This document shows, piece after piece, positions 7,017 through 14,908 of a stretch of 64,000 nt of DNA; positions within the stretch are counted from its first letter, which is position 1, and each line of letters begins with the position of its first letter. The position numbers were made by a program, and so were the translations under genes. The stretch is from positions 1,240,001 through 1,304,000 of the forward strand of contig NZ_CP104263.1 of NCBI RefSeq assembly GCF_025244825.1. The letters run 5' to 3'. Below the pieces are notes generated by a model, which searched no databases, was not told the origin of the DNA, and was given only the letters and a program-made list of their open reading frames with translations. This stretch comes from Arthrobacter jinronghuae. GTDB lineage: Bacteria; Actinomycetota; Actinomycetes; Actinomycetales; Micrococcaceae.

Positions 7017-8252
7017 ATGCCGCGCACTGGACGCCCGGTGATGTCCATCGGGGAACACGGCAACATCTCGGCACGGAAACTGAAAGAGCGCACAGACACG
7101 ACACCCGAGGTTTGGCGGGCGCAGGCATGGGTGCGGGGCCGGGACGGGAAGTCGAAGGTCGTCACCGCGCAGGGCCGGACGGAGACACTGGCGAAGCGCG
7201 CCCTGCAGGCGAAGCTCAAGCAGAAGCAGGGCGGGGACGTCGCGCTCAACGCCAACTCCCGGGTCGAAGACCTCGCCGAACGCTGGTACGCCACCCTCGA
7301 CAGGGCTCCCGGCACGATGGACAACTACCGGCAGCAGATCGACGCGCACATCAAGCCGATGCTCGGGCAGGTCCGCCTGGCCGAGATAACGACCGGCAGG
7401 GTGGAGGACTTCCTGACCGAGGTAATGAAGCCGCGGCAGGTGAAGATGGTCCGCACGAACGGCCGGCCCATGACCGTGCAGCGCGGCGGCCCTCACGCCG
7501 CCAAGGCCTGCCGGGTCGTCCTGTCACTCATGTTCGGGATGGCCGTCCGGCACGACGCCATCGACACGAACCCTGTCCGGGAATCCGAGCGCCCTGCCCT
7601 GCCGAAGACCACGATCCGGGCACTCACCCTGGACGAGGTGAACCGGCTCCGGGAGAACGTCGCCCAGTGGCAGGACTCCGACGGGCACAAGTCGCAGGAC
7701 CTCTCCGACAAGGTTGATCTGTTCGTTGCGACCGGGCTGCGGCCGGGGGAGCTGCTGGCGCTCCGGTGGGAAGACCTCGACCTGCACGCGACGCCGCCGA
7801 CCGCGACCGTGACCGGGACCGTGCGCCGGACCAGCAGCACCGGCCTTTACCGGCAGCCGTTCCCGAAGTCCGAGCATGGGCTCCGCGAGCTGCCCTTGCC
7901 CGGGTTCGCTGTCGCTGTGCTGGCGAAGCGGAAGCTGGCGGATGATCCGGCGGCGAATCCGCTGGGCCTGGTCTTCCCGTCCCGGCGGGGCACGGTCGTG
8001 GATCCGGCGAACTTCCGCCGGCAGTGGCGTTCGGCCCGCGGCGAGGAGTTCGACTGGGTGAAGCCGTCGAGCTTCCGGAAGGCGGTCGCGACCCTGTTGG
8101 ACCGGGAGCTTGGGTCTTTGGTGGCGTCCCGCCAGCTGGGCCATTCATCGGATGCGATCACGCGCCGCTACTACATTGAGCGGGACCGTATGGCGCCGGA
8201 TTCCACGCACATCCTGGATATGTTCGCACCCCGCAAAGACGTGTCCGGCTAG
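7017..8252 (+). CDS. int: Tyrosine site-specific integrase
   Basis: A 411-aa phage integrase preceded by AAAGGGG. An N-terminal arm-binding domain (VWRAQAWVRGRDGKSK, residues ~32-46) is followed by a SAM-like core-binding domain (~80-180) and the catalytic domain. Catalytic residues seen are Arg242 in ATGLRPGELLALRWED, Arg354 in SSFRK, His376 in RQLGHSS and nucleophile Tyr385 in TRRYY. The H-x-x-R box has Ser351 where His is usual. Immediately downstream lie six 11-bp repeats and the tRNA-derived attachment site, so this enzyme integrated the element. It probably acts with the excisionase-like protein at 4864-5052 for excision. Confidence 0.95.
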   Translation: MPRTGRPVMSIGEHGNISARKLKERTDTTPEVWRAQAWVRGRDGKSKVVTAQGRTETLAKRALQAKLKQKQGGDVALNANSRVEDLAERWYATLDRAPGTMDNYRQQIDAHIKPMLGQVRLAEITTGRVEDFLTEVMKPRQVKMVRTNGRPMTVQRGGPHAAKACRVVLSLMFGMAVRHDAIDTNPVRESERPALPKTTIRALTLDEVNRLRENVAQWQDSDGHKSQDLSDKVDLFVATGLRPGELLALRWEDLDLHATPPTATVTGTVRRTSSTGLYRQPFPKSEHGLRELPLPGFAVAVLAKRKLADDPAANPLGLVFPSRRGTVVDPANFRRQWRSARGEEFDWVKPSSFRKAVATLLDRELGSLVASRQLGHSSDAITRRYYIERDRMAPDSTHILDMFAPRKDVSG

Positions 8253-8317
8253 TCATCGGAAAGTCATCGGAAAGTCATCGGAAAGTCATCGGAAAGTCAT
8301 CGGTTAGTCATCGAAAA
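8252..8317 (+). repeat. Six tandem 11-bp repeats next to int (putative arm sites)
   Basis: GTCATCGGAAA is repeated head-to-tail at 8252, 8263, 8274 and 8285 without change, then as GTCATCGGTTA (8296) and GTCATCGAAAA (8307). The array begins at the last base of the integrase stop codon and ends about 70 bp before the tRNA-like structure. Tyrosine integrases bind short direct repeats as arm-type sites flanking the core, and the 11-bp period places each on nearly the same DNA face. Assignment as integrase arm sites is inference; no spacer structure exists, so it is not a CRISPR. Confidence 0.7.
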
Positions 8318-8388
8318 GTCCGTGGAGCGACCTCTTATATAGGGGGTTCTCGTGGATAGGAATCGGTCGAACGCGGCCCGCCGAATGT

Positions 8389-8470
8389 AGGGCTATGGGG
8401 TGGTGTGGATGCGGGTGGAAACCACACCCCTAATCCGTGGGTCGTGGGTTCAAGCCCCACCAGCCCTACC
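8389..8470 (+). other. attR: tRNA 3' end fused to element DNA
   Basis: Bases 8431-8470 are a tRNA 3' portion: the 3' anticodon strand, a variable loop, a T-arm (GTGGG, TTCAAGC, CCCAC) and an acceptor strand (CAGCCCT) with discriminator A and CC. The 5' part (8389-8430) is not a normal tRNA: it has a pairing AGGGCT acceptor strand, but the D and anticodon arms are replaced by a GGTGTGG/CCACACC hairpin (8402-8408, 8422-8428). A host tRNA terminator follows. This is the expected product of integration at a tRNA 3' end. The intact tRNA would lie to the left, outside the window. TAATCC before the variable loop suggests tRNA-Lys, but this is not certain. Confidence 0.75.
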
Positions 8471-8512
8471 CTGTGATGAGTCGAGACATCGTTCCGTCGC
8501 GACATGAGTAAC

Positions 8513-8544
8513 GCCCCGGTCTTCGGACCGGGGTGTTTTCTTTT
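8513..8544 (+). terminator. Rho-independent terminator of the tRNA locus
   Basis: CCCCGGTC, a TTCG tetraloop, GACCGGGG and then a T-rich tract (TGTTTTCTTTT) form a textbook intrinsic terminator about 45 bp after the tRNA 3' end. It marks the chromosome side of the insertion. Confidence 0.9.
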
Positions 8545-8591
8545 GCCTGGCAATACCGGCGGAGCGCTTCAGCCGCCGGCTGGGCATTGGT

Positions 8592-8680
8592 TGTACAGCT
8601 AACGGGGCTTCGGGGGCCGCATAAGCCCGTTAGCTGTACATCGAAGCGCATGCGGCACCCGAAAAGCCCGTTATCTGTAC
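8592..8680. repeat. Inverted and direct repeat of TGTACAGCTAACGGG
   Basis: TGTACAGCTAACGGGGCTT (8592-8610) is mirrored by AAGCCCGTTAGCTGTACA (8623-8640), separated by 12 bp, giving a near-perfect 18-bp stem. A third copy, AAGCCCGTTATCTGTAC, follows in direct orientation at 8664-8680. There is no gene in 8545-8828; reading frames here on both strands merely translate the repeat. The element lies between the tRNA terminator and the acyl-CoA dehydrogenase promoter. It may be a REP-type sequence or a regulator site; the sequence does not decide. Confidence 0.7.
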
Positions 8681-8732
8681 TACGAGTGGGCTCAAGCCGC
8701 AGCACGCCGTCGGAGACAATTTTCCGCAGACG

Positions 8733-8761
8733 TTGTGATCGTTGTTACTGGTGGGTAACAT
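8733..8761 (+). promoter_or_regulatory. Promoter with imperfect Crp/GlxR-type site before acyl-CoA dehydrogenase
   Basis: TTGTGA (8733-8738), a 17-bp spacer and TAACAT (8756-8761) form a plausible sigma-A promoter 68 bp before the acyl-CoA dehydrogenase ATG. TGTGA-TCGTTG-TTACT (8734-8749) overlaps the -35 and differs by one base in the second half site from the Crp/GlxR palindrome. Confidence 0.45.
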
Positions 8762-8828
8762 GGGCTCAGCCGGTTCCCGGATGGGCACCAGCGGATCACC
8801 GATGATCAGCAGCTAAGGACATTTTTCC

Positions 8829-10013
8829 ATGGGAATTATCGACGTCGACAACCTTCCGTACCCGGACGGCGACTTCTACGCATTCGAGGACCTGCTCACC
8901 GACAAGGAGCGCGACCGCCTGCACGAGATCCGTGCCTGGCTTGCCGCCGAGGTCAAGCCGCATGCCGCTGATTGGTGGAACGCCGGGGAATTCCCGCACC
9001 ACATGATCCCCAAGATTGCCGAACTGGACGTTATGAGCCCGGTTTACCGACAGGGCTACTCCAACCTTTTCGCCGGCCTCTGCCATGCAGAGATGACGCG
9101 CGCGGACACGTCCTTCGCCACCTTCATGGGTGTCCACGACGGTCTCTTCACCGGATCCATCGAGGCCCTGGCCTCCGAGGAGCAGAAGGCAGCCTGGCTG
9201 CCGGACATCTACGCCATGAAGAAGATCGGCGCCTTCGGCCTGACGGAACCGCTGGGCGGATCCGACGTTGCCGGCGGCACCCGCACTACCGCCCGCCGCG
9301 AGGGGGACAACTGGATCCTCAACGGTGAAAAGCGCTGGATCGGCAACGCGACCTTCTCCGACTGGGTGGTTATCTACGCCCGCGACCTCGAGGACAACCA
9401 GGTCAAGGGTTTCCTGGTCGACACCAAGACCCCCGGCTACACGGCGACGAAGATTGAAAACAAGATCGCCCTGCGCACGGTCCAGAACGCTGACATTGTC
9501 CTCGACAACGTAGTGGTGAGCGACGACTTCCACCTCAAGGGCGCAAACAGCTTCCGCGACACCAACAAGGTCCTGAAGGTCACCCGCCTGGCCGTGGCCT
9601 GGCAGGCTGTGGGCCAGCAGATGGCTGCGTTCGACGTCGCCCGCAAGTACGCGGTCGAGCGCAAGCAGTTCGGCAAGCCGCTGGCATCCTTCCAGCTGGT
9701 GCAGGAACAGCTGGTGAAGATCCTGGGCAACACCGTCGCCTCGCTGGGCATGATGGTCCGCCTGGCGCAGCTCGAAGACCTCGGGCAGGCCAAGGACGAA
9801 CAGTCCGCCCTCGCCAAGGCCTTCACCACGGCCCGCATGCGCGAGTCCGTTGCCCTGGGCCGCAGCATCCTGGGCGGAAACGGCATTGTCACCGACTACG
9901 GCATGGCCAAGATCTTCGCTGACGCGGAGGCCATCTACTCGTACGAAGGCACGTACGAGATCAATACCCTGGTCACCGGACGGGCGATCACCGGCGTGGC
10001 TGCATTCGTGTAG
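8829..10013 (+). CDS. Acyl-CoA dehydrogenase (glutaryl-CoA dehydrogenase-like)
   Basis: A 394-aa FAD enzyme. The FAD-binding and substrate signature FGLTEPLGGSDVAGG lies near residue 140. RKQFGKPLASFQLVQ precedes the C-terminal helices, and catalytic Glu lies in YSYEGTYEIN (about residue 373), the position used by glutaryl-CoA and short-chain dehydrogenases. The C terminus TLVTGRAITG resembles glutaryl-CoA dehydrogenase more than butyryl-CoA dehydrogenase, but decarboxylase activity cannot be shown from sequence alone. It stands alone, with a promoter upstream and a strong terminator downstream. AAGGAC gives a modest ribosome binding site. Confidence 0.88.
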   Translation: MGIIDVDNLPYPDGDFYAFEDLLTDKERDRLHEIRAWLAAEVKPHAADWWNAGEFPHHMIPKIAELDVMSPVYRQGYSNLFAGLCHAEMTRADTSFATFMGVHDGLFTGSIEALASEEQKAAWLPDIYAMKKIGAFGLTEPLGGSDVAGGTRTTARREGDNWILNGEKRWIGNATFSDWVVIYARDLEDNQVKGFLVDTKTPGYTATKIENKIALRTVQNADIVLDNVVVSDDFHLKGANSFRDTNKVLKVTRLAVAWQAVGQQMAAFDVARKYAVERKQFGKPLASFQLVQEQLVKILGNTVASLGMMVRLAQLEDLGQAKDEQSALAKAFTTARMRESVALGRSILGGNGIVTDYGMAKIFADAEAIYSYEGTYEINTLVTGRAITGVAAFV

Positions 10014-10051
10014 CCAGGCAAGGAATCAACGTCCGCTAGACCAGCAAAGAA

Positions 10052-10103
10052 CCCCGGCCGGATCCTGCAAAGGGTCCGGCCGGGACGTTTAACCGGGACG
10101 TTT
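10052..10103 (+). terminator. Terminator with duplicated flank
   Basis: CCCGGCCGGA (10053-10062) and TCCGGCCGGG (10074-10083) form a 10-bp GC stem, followed by GACGTTT. The stem ends the acyl-CoA dehydrogenase transcript. The 13-bp segment CCGGGACGTTTAA is then repeated in tandem just after the stem, overlapping the end of the convergent peptidase gene. Confidence 0.75.
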
Positions 10104-10769
10104 AACCGGCCGTGCCGACGGCGGTACGGGACGGCGGTGCGGCCGGGTCGACGGCGGTGCTCGACGGCGGAGGATGCCGTGCGGGGTCGGTGCCGGGACA
10201 TCGGCGGTATCGGAAGGCACCTGGCCTGACATCTGCTGAGTAGATCGCCCCACCGGAAGGAGTACCGAGGGCCGCCGGTCGGACACATAAGCGAGCGGAT
10301 CCATGTACTCCCCGTTCAGTCGGACGCCCCAATGCATGCATCCCGGACCGCAGTGCGATCCCGCCCGGACGGACCCCACCGCCGTTCCCTTGGACACGAC
10401 GGTGCCCACCGGCACGGAAGCCTCGACCGGTTCGAAACTGCTCTTCAAGCCACCCCCGTGGTCAATAGTCAGGACCGGCCGGTCCACCACCCGGCGGGCA
10501 AAAATGACGCGCCCGTCCGCAGGAGCCAGGACGGCGGAGCCCTCGGCGGCGGCGACGTCGATACCGCGGTGCCCCGCCAGCCATGGCTGGGCCGGGGGAT
10601 CGAAGGGTCGGAGGAGGGCAGGCACCGGATCCAGTGGCCAGGTCCAGGGCGGGGAATAGGCAGTGGCACTGGCAGTGGCAGTGGCAGCAGAGTGCGGGCC
10701 GGCTGCCGCAGCCCCGGGGACAAAGACGGCCAATACCGCTGCGAGCAGCAGGGCATGTGTTCGCTTCAT
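10089..10769 (-). CDS. Secreted M23-family metallopeptidase (LytM-like)
   Basis: Start chosen at ATG 10769, because MKRTHALLLAAVLAVFVPGA is a classical signal peptide (n-region KR, hydrophobic core, AAA-AG cleavage). Total is 226 aa. The M23 zinc site is visible as HRGID (about 67-71) and CMHWG (about 144-148), where His146 is the catalytic ligand. The first His of H-x-H is Cys, as often seen in actinobacterial homologues. These enzymes cut peptidoglycan cross-bridges or act as murein hydrolase regulators. The Pro/Arg-rich C terminus is low complexity, and a GGCAGT microsatellite encodes the Ala/Thr/Ser linker after the signal. Convergent with the dehydrogenase upstream. Confidence 0.85.
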   Translation of the reverse strand: MKRTHALLLAAVLAVFVPGAAAAGPHSAATATASATAYSPPWTWPLDPVPALLRPFDPPAQPWLAGHRGIDVAAAEGSAVLAPADGRVIFARRVVDRPVLTIDHGGGLKSSFEPVEASVPVGTVVSKGTAVGSVRAGSHCGPGCMHWGVRLNGEYMDPLAYVSDRRPSVLLPVGRSTQQMSGQVPSDTADVPAPTPHGILRRRAPPSTRPHRRPVPPSARPVKRPG

Positions 10770-11224
10770 GGAGCAACAGTGCATCCACGCAGGCTTCCGT
10801 CGTGGATTCCCCGGAGCGCCCTGTGGGATTGCGGGGACCGGAAGCCGGGTGGGGAGGAAAGGACGACGCCGGATGGCAGGGGTCCGGCGCTGTAGTACAC
10901 TTGACGGAGCAGCTTGCTGTGCCATGGGACCTGCCCGGACGTTTTAGTTCAGGACCGGTCCCGGGTTTCTCCGGCCGGATTCAGTCCACCGGGTTCAGCC
11001 CACAGGCACGGAAGCTGACTACGCGTATCCCAATTATCCCCGTCACCGGGGGTGCGTCTCCAACGGTCCGGCAAACGCCGGCAGGGGAAGCGCGCCGCAG
11101 CTCCTACGGGGCAGCGGCTGATGGATACCAGGAGCTTCGCCCGCCCGGGCGTACAGCTAAAACCGTCAATAGGCAGTAGGACCAGTGCGCCGTGCGCACG
11201 GCTGCTGCCGGAAGGAGTGACGAC
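10770..11224. other. Intergenic region and long rpsB leader
   Basis: This 455-bp region separates the divergent peptidase gene and rpsB. I see no gene. TACACT (10896-10901) is a good -10 with a weak -35, and would give an rpsB leader of about 300 nt. Several GC-rich hairpins are possible in 11040-11120 but none is clearly a known rpsB autoregulatory leader. AAGGAG lies just before the rpsB ATG. Confidence 0.4.
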
Positions 11225-12115
11225 ATGCCCGTCGTTACAATGCGCCAGCTGCTCGACAGCGGCGTTCACTTTGGTCACCAGACCCGCCGTTGGAACCCGA
11301 AGATGAAGCGTTTCATCTTCACCGAGCGCAACGGCATCTACATCATTGACCTGCAGCAGTCGCTGTCCTACATCGACCGTGCGTTCGAGTTCGTCAAGGC
11401 CACTGTGGCCCACGGCGGAACCGTCCTGTTCGTCGGTACTAAGAAGCAGGCACAGGAAGCTATCGCAGAGCAGGCCACCCGTGTTGGCCAGCCCTACGTC
11501 AACCAGCGCTGGCTCGGTGGCATGCTCACCAACTTCCAGACTGTCGCCAAGCGGATCCAGCGCATGAAGGAACTCGAAGAGATCAACTTCGAGGACGTCG
11601 CCGCTTCCGGTCACACCAAGAAGGAGCTGCTGCTCCTTCGTCGTGAACTGACGAAGCTGGAAACCAACCTCGGCGGTATCCGCAACCTGACCAAGGCTCC
11701 GTCCCTGCTCTGGATTGTTGACACGCAGAAGGAACACCTCGCCATTGACGAGGCCAAGAAGCTGAACATCCCCGTTGTTGCCATCCTCGACAGCAACTGC
11801 GACCCGGACGACGTCGACTTCCCGATCCCGGGCAACGACGACGCCATCCGCTCCGTGAACCTGCTGACGCGCGTCATTGCCGACGCCGTGGCCGAGGGCC
11901 TGATCGTCCGCCACAACAAGTCCGGCAACACGGAAGCCCCGGCCGAGCCGCTGGCCGAGTGGGAGCGCGAGCTCCTCGAAGGTGCTGCTGAGACCCCGGC
12001 CGCTGACGCCGCTGCTGAAGCTCCCGCTGCCGAAGCTGCTCCGGCCGCCGAAGCTCCCGCCGCTGACGTTGACGCCATCGTCGACGCCCCGGCAGCTGAA
12101 GTAACCGAGAAGTAA
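11225..12115 (+). CDS. rpsB: 30S ribosomal protein S2
   Basis: A 296-aa S2 protein. ATG 11225 is preceded by GGAAGGAG; the opening [19 protein letters not shown] is characteristic. Further signatures are [12 protein letters not shown], the [13 protein letters not shown] segment and the [27 protein letters not shown] motif. The last ~45 residues are an Ala/Pro/Glu-rich extension common in actinobacteria. It begins the rpsB-tsf operon and is required for the S1/S2 region of the 30S platform. A 128-bp spacer with a 14-bp hairpin separates it from tsf. Confidence 0.98.
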   Translation: MPVVTMRQLLDSGVHFGHQTRRWNPKMKRFIFTERNGIYIIDLQQSLSYIDRAFEFVKATVAHGGTVLFVGTKKQAQEAIAEQATRVGQPYVNQRWLGGMLTNFQTVAKRIQRMKELEEINFEDVAASGHTKKELLLLRRELTKLETNLGGIRNLTKAPSLLWIVDTQKEHLAIDEAKKLNIPVVAILDSNCDPDDVDFPIPGNDDAIRSVNLLTRVIADAVAEGLIVRHNKSGNTEAPAEPLAEWERELLEGAAETPAADAAAEAPAAEAAPAAEAPAADVDAIVDAPAAEVTEK

Positions 12116-12166
12116 AGAACGTATTTCCTTAGTCCGGGGGAATTCATCCCCTGGACATGGGTTGTG

Positions 12167-12198
12167 GTGCGGCTGGCCGGTTTACCGGCCAGCCGCAC
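12167..12198 (+). terminator. Perfect 14-bp hairpin between rpsB and tsf
   Basis: GTGCGGCTGGCCGG, loop TTTA and CCGGCCAGCCGCAC form a perfect 14-bp stem at 12167-12198. There is no T-tract, so it may be an attenuator or an mRNA processing/stability element that sets the S2 to EF-Ts ratio rather than a full terminator. Confidence 0.75.
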
Positions 12199-12243
12199 TG
12201 GCAGAACCGCACCAATACTTATTACGGGAGGACTGGAGTCCAA

Positions 12244-13083
12244 ATGGCGAACTACACTGCTGCTGATATCAAGGCACTGCGCGAGCGCACCGGCGCAGGC
12301 ATGATGGATGTGAAGAAGGCTCTGGACGAGGCTAACGGCGATGCCGACAAGGCCATGGAGCTTATCCGCATCAAGGGCCTGAAGGGCGCGACCAAGCGTG
12401 AAGGCCGTTCCACCGCTGAAGGCCTGGTTGCCGCCAAGGTCATCGACGGCACGGTTGGCGTCATGATCGAACTCAACTGCGAGACCGACTTCGTTGCCAA
12501 GTCCCCGAAGTTCATCGAACTGGCGGACAAGGTCCTGGCCACGGCAGTTGAATCTGCTGCTGCCGACGCCGAAACCCTCCTCGCCTACAACGTCGACGGC
12601 AAGCCGCTGTCCGAGGTCGTAGTCGAAGAAGGCGCCATCCTGGGCGAGAAGGTTGTTGTCCGCCGCGTGGCACGCATCGAAGGCAAGACCGTTGATGCGT
12701 ACCTGCACAAGACCTCCAAGGATCTTCCGGCGCAGGTCGGCGTGCTGTTCGCCGTTGACGGCGAAGGTGCAGAAGCCGCTACCGCCGCCCACGACGTGGC
12801 CGTGCACACCGCTGCATACGCTCCGACCTACCTGACCCGCGACGAAGTTCCGGCTGAAACGGTTGAGAACGAACGCCGCATCGCTGACGAGACGGCACGC
12901 GCCGAGGGCAAGCCCGAGGGCGCACTGCCGAAGATCGTTGAAGGCCGCCTGACCGGTTTCTTCAAGGAAATCGTCCTGGTGGACCAGCCGTTCGCCAAGG
13001 ACGCCAAGAAGACCGTGGGCAAGGTTCTCGAAGAAGCCGGTGTTGCACCGGCCGGCTTCGCCCGCTTCCGTGTAGGCGCCTAA
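12244..13083 (+). CDS. tsf: Elongation factor Ts
   Basis: A 279-aa EF-Ts, the nucleotide exchange factor for EF-Tu. The N-terminal UBA-like domain reads YTAADIKALRERTGAGMMDV-KKAL. The core contains the conserved IELNCETDFVAK motif and the C-terminal LVDQPFAKDAKKTVG and FARFRVG segments. The start is ATG 12244, with GGAG six bases upstream. A strong terminator follows, so tsf ends the rpsB-tsf operon. Confidence 0.98.
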   Translation: MANYTAADIKALRERTGAGMMDVKKALDEANGDADKAMELIRIKGLKGATKREGRSTAEGLVAAKVIDGTVGVMIELNCETDFVAKSPKFIELADKVLATAVESAAADAETLLAYNVDGKPLSEVVVEEGAILGEKVVVRRVARIEGKTVDAYLHKTSKDLPAQVGVLFAVDGEGAEAATAAHDVAVHTAAYAPTYLTRDEVPAETVENERRIADETARAEGKPEGALPKIVEGRLTGFFKEIVLVDQPFAKDAKKTVGKVLEEAGVAPAGFARFRVGA

Positions 13084-13123
13084 TTAGTTAGGTAACAACG
13101 GTTTCGACGGAAACCTCATCATG

Positions 13124-13160
13124 ACAAAGGGGGTGGTCACCACGGGTGACCACCCCTTTT
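13124..13160 (+). terminator. tsf terminator
   Basis: AAAGGGGGTGGTCACC and GTGACCACCCCTTTT form a long stem with an ACGG-type loop, ending in a T run. This is a strong intrinsic terminator between tsf and pyrH. Confidence 0.9.
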
Positions 13161-13221
13161 GCCTGTCCAGAACAGCTCACTAGTCTTAAAGCAGCACCAG
13201 CACCTATGCCCGGGAGGCACA

Positions 13222-13953
13222 ATGGCCCACGTATTGAAAGAAACCGATTCCCCGCGACGACGCGTCCTGCTGAAGCTCTCGGGAGAGGTGTTCGGCGGCG
13301 GCAAGCTCGGTGTGGATCCGGATACCGTGCGGGCAGTGGCCAAGCAGATCGCTGCAACCGTCGGCGAGGTTGAGGTGGCTATCGTCGTCGGCGGCGGCAA
13401 CTTTTTCCGCGGTGCGGAGCTGTCCACCAGCGGCATGGACCGCTCCCGTGCGGACTACATGGGCATGCTCGGCACCGTGATGAACTGCCTCGCGCTGCAG
13501 GACTTCCTGGAGCAGGCCGGCGTCGAAACCCGTGTGCAGAGCGCCATCACCATGGGACAGGTGGCCGAGGCCTACATTCCGCGGCGCGCCATCCGGCACC
13601 TGGAAAAGGGCCGTGTGGTCATCTTCGGTGCCGGCGCAGGCCTGCCGTACTTCTCCACTGACACGGTGGCCGCCCAGCGTGCGCTGGAAGTCCACGCAGA
13701 CGAGGTGCTGATGGCCAAGAGCGGAGTGGACGGTGTCTACACTGCCGATCCGAACAAGGATTCCACCGCAGTGCGGCTGGAGACCCTGACGTACGACGAC
13801 GCCCTGCGCCAGGACATCCGCGTTATGGACCAGACGGCCATGACCATGTGCAAGGACAATGACCTGAACATGGTTGTCTTCGGCATGGAGGGTGAAGGGA
13901 ACGTAACCCGCGCCCTCCGCGGCGAGAAGATCGGCACTATCGTTTCGAACTAG
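13222..13953 (+). CDS. pyrH: UMP kinase
   Basis: A 243-aa UMP kinase of the amino-acid kinase fold, making UDP from UMP and ATP. Conserved parts are [15 protein letters not shown], the [11 protein letters not shown] phosphate loop, [16 protein letters not shown] and [27 protein letters not shown] precedes ATG 13222. In most bacteria pyrH and frr are close neighbours; here nearly 400 bp of repeats separate them. It has its own transcription unit after the tsf terminator. Confidence 0.97.
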   Translation: MAHVLKETDSPRRRVLLKLSGEVFGGGKLGVDPDTVRAVAKQIAATVGEVEVAIVVGGGNFFRGAELSTSGMDRSRADYMGMLGTVMNCLALQDFLEQAGVETRVQSAITMGQVAEAYIPRRAIRHLEKGRVVIFGAGAGLPYFSTDTVAAQRALEVHADEVLMAKSGVDGVYTADPNKDSTAVRLETLTYDDALRQDIRVMDQTAMTMCKDNDLNMVVFGMEGEGNVTRALRGEKIGTIVSN

Positions 13954-14131
13954 CGTTGGGCAGGTGGTCCCTGCGGGACCTGGAACGGCGGCAACGAAAT
14001 CCCCTCGGCCGCAGGCGGCCTCCGGAATTTAAAGCCGCCTTCCTCCAGGTCCCTCCGGGACCGGACTGCACGCGCACCGGAAACGGCCCGGGCATTCCCG
14101 CTCCGCGGCCGGGGTCCGGACCGGGAGTGCG
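13954..14131. repeat. Dispersed structured repeat, copy A1, with flanking spacer
   Basis: The core at 13974-14053 shares a 22-bp identical block (13982-14003) and a matching 3' part with 39966-40043. GGCGGC (13988-13993) pairs with GCCGCC (14034-14039), and the outer strand GGGACCTGG pairs with CCAGGTCCC. The second copy uses different bases in the outer stem but keeps pairing. No open frame with coding character is present in the rest of the region. Confidence 0.7.
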
Positions 14132-14279
14132 AGGCTCGGTGCAGGGAACCCGCACCCTTTTGCGCCGAAAGGGTTTCCCTACACCTCGCAGGCTCGGTGC
14201 AGGGAACCCGCACCCTTTTGCGCCGAAAGGGTTTCCCTACACCTCGCAGGCTCGGTGCAGGGAACCCGCACCCTTTTGG
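14132..14279 (+). repeat. 58-bp tandem repeat, 2.5 copies, upstream of frr
   Basis: A 58-bp unit starting AGGCTCGGTGCAGGGAACCC begins at 14132, 14190 and 14248; the third copy stops after about 31 bp. Each full unit contains AGGGAACCC and GGGTTTCCCT as an imperfect inverted pair with CGCACCCTTTTGCG between them, so each could fold. Copies are nearly identical, which suggests recent expansion. There are no spacers, so it is not a CRISPR. The frr promoter probably lies just after it (14280-14340). Confidence 0.85.
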
Positions 14280-14350
14280 CTTAGGATGATATTAGAGTCC
14301 GGCCACTAAGCCGACAGCGCTTGGTGGACACTGTTTTATGAGGAGAGACC

Positions 14351-14908
14351 GTGATCGAAGACACCTTGAAAGAGGCCGCCGACAAGATGGACAAGGCGGT
14401 GGAAGTTGCTAAGGAGGACTTCGCCTCCGTCCGCACAGGCCGCGCCAACCCGGCACTGTTCAACCGGGTGCTGGTGGACTACTACGGTTCCCCGACGCAG
14501 CTGCAGCAGCTGGCATCCTTCGCCACTCCCGACGCCCGCACACTGCTCATCACCCCCTACGATGTCAGCGCCCTGCGTGCCATCGAACGGGCGCTGAGCG
14601 ATTCCGAGGTCGGCGCCAACCCGTCCAACGACGGCAAGGTCATCCGGGTCATCATGCCGGAGCTGACGCAGGACCGCCGCAAGGAATACGTCAAGATCGT
14701 CCGCGGCAAGGCTGAGGACGCAAAGGTTTCCGTCCGCAACATCCGCCGCAAGGCCAAGGACGGCATCGACCGCCTGGTCAAGGACAGCGAGGTGGGCGAG
14801 GACGACGGCGCTCGTGCCGAAAAGGATCTCGATGCACTGACGAAGGCGCACACGGATTCCATCGACGAGCTCCTCAAGCGCAAGGAAGCCGAGCTTCTCG
14901 AGGTCTGA
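14351..14908 (+). CDS. frr: Ribosome recycling factor
   Basis: A 185-aa RRF starting at GTG 14351 behind AGGAGAG. Signatures are [26 protein letters not shown]-type [19 protein letters not shown], and [21 protein letters not shown]. It splits post-termination ribosomes with EF-G. Its TGA overlaps the cdsA ATG (TGATG), so both are translated from one mRNA. Confidence 0.98.
   Translation: MIEDTLKEAADKMDKAVEVAKEDFASVRTGRANPALFNRVLVDYYGSPTQLQQLASFATPDARTLLITPYDVSALRAIERALSDSEVGANPSNDGKVIRVIMPELTQDRRKEYVKIVRGKAEDAKVSVRNIRRKAKDGIDRLVKDSEVGEDDGARAEKDLDALTKAHTDSIDELLKRKEAELLEV

Noticed and set aside
8252..8317. Short repeat array as CRISPR
   Set aside because: 11-bp units are contiguous, without spacers, and no cas gene is nearby.
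8335..8553. Minus-strand frame containing VGLVGLEPTTHGL
   Set aside because: This is antisense translation of the tRNA 3' end at attR, a well-known false protein; no independent coding sign.
8466..8805. Open frames on both strands with QLTGL-type repeats
   Set aside because: They translate the inverted repeat at 8592-8680; mirrored peptide on both strands shows it is structure, not coding.
10660..10690. GGCAGT/GGCACT microsatellite as regulatory repeat
   Set aside because: It encodes the Ala/Thr/Ser linker after the M23 signal peptide and stays in frame.
14132..14279. 58-bp repeat as CRISPR or rRNA-like element
   Set aside because: Units are contiguous and identical with no variable spacers; no rRNA similarity.
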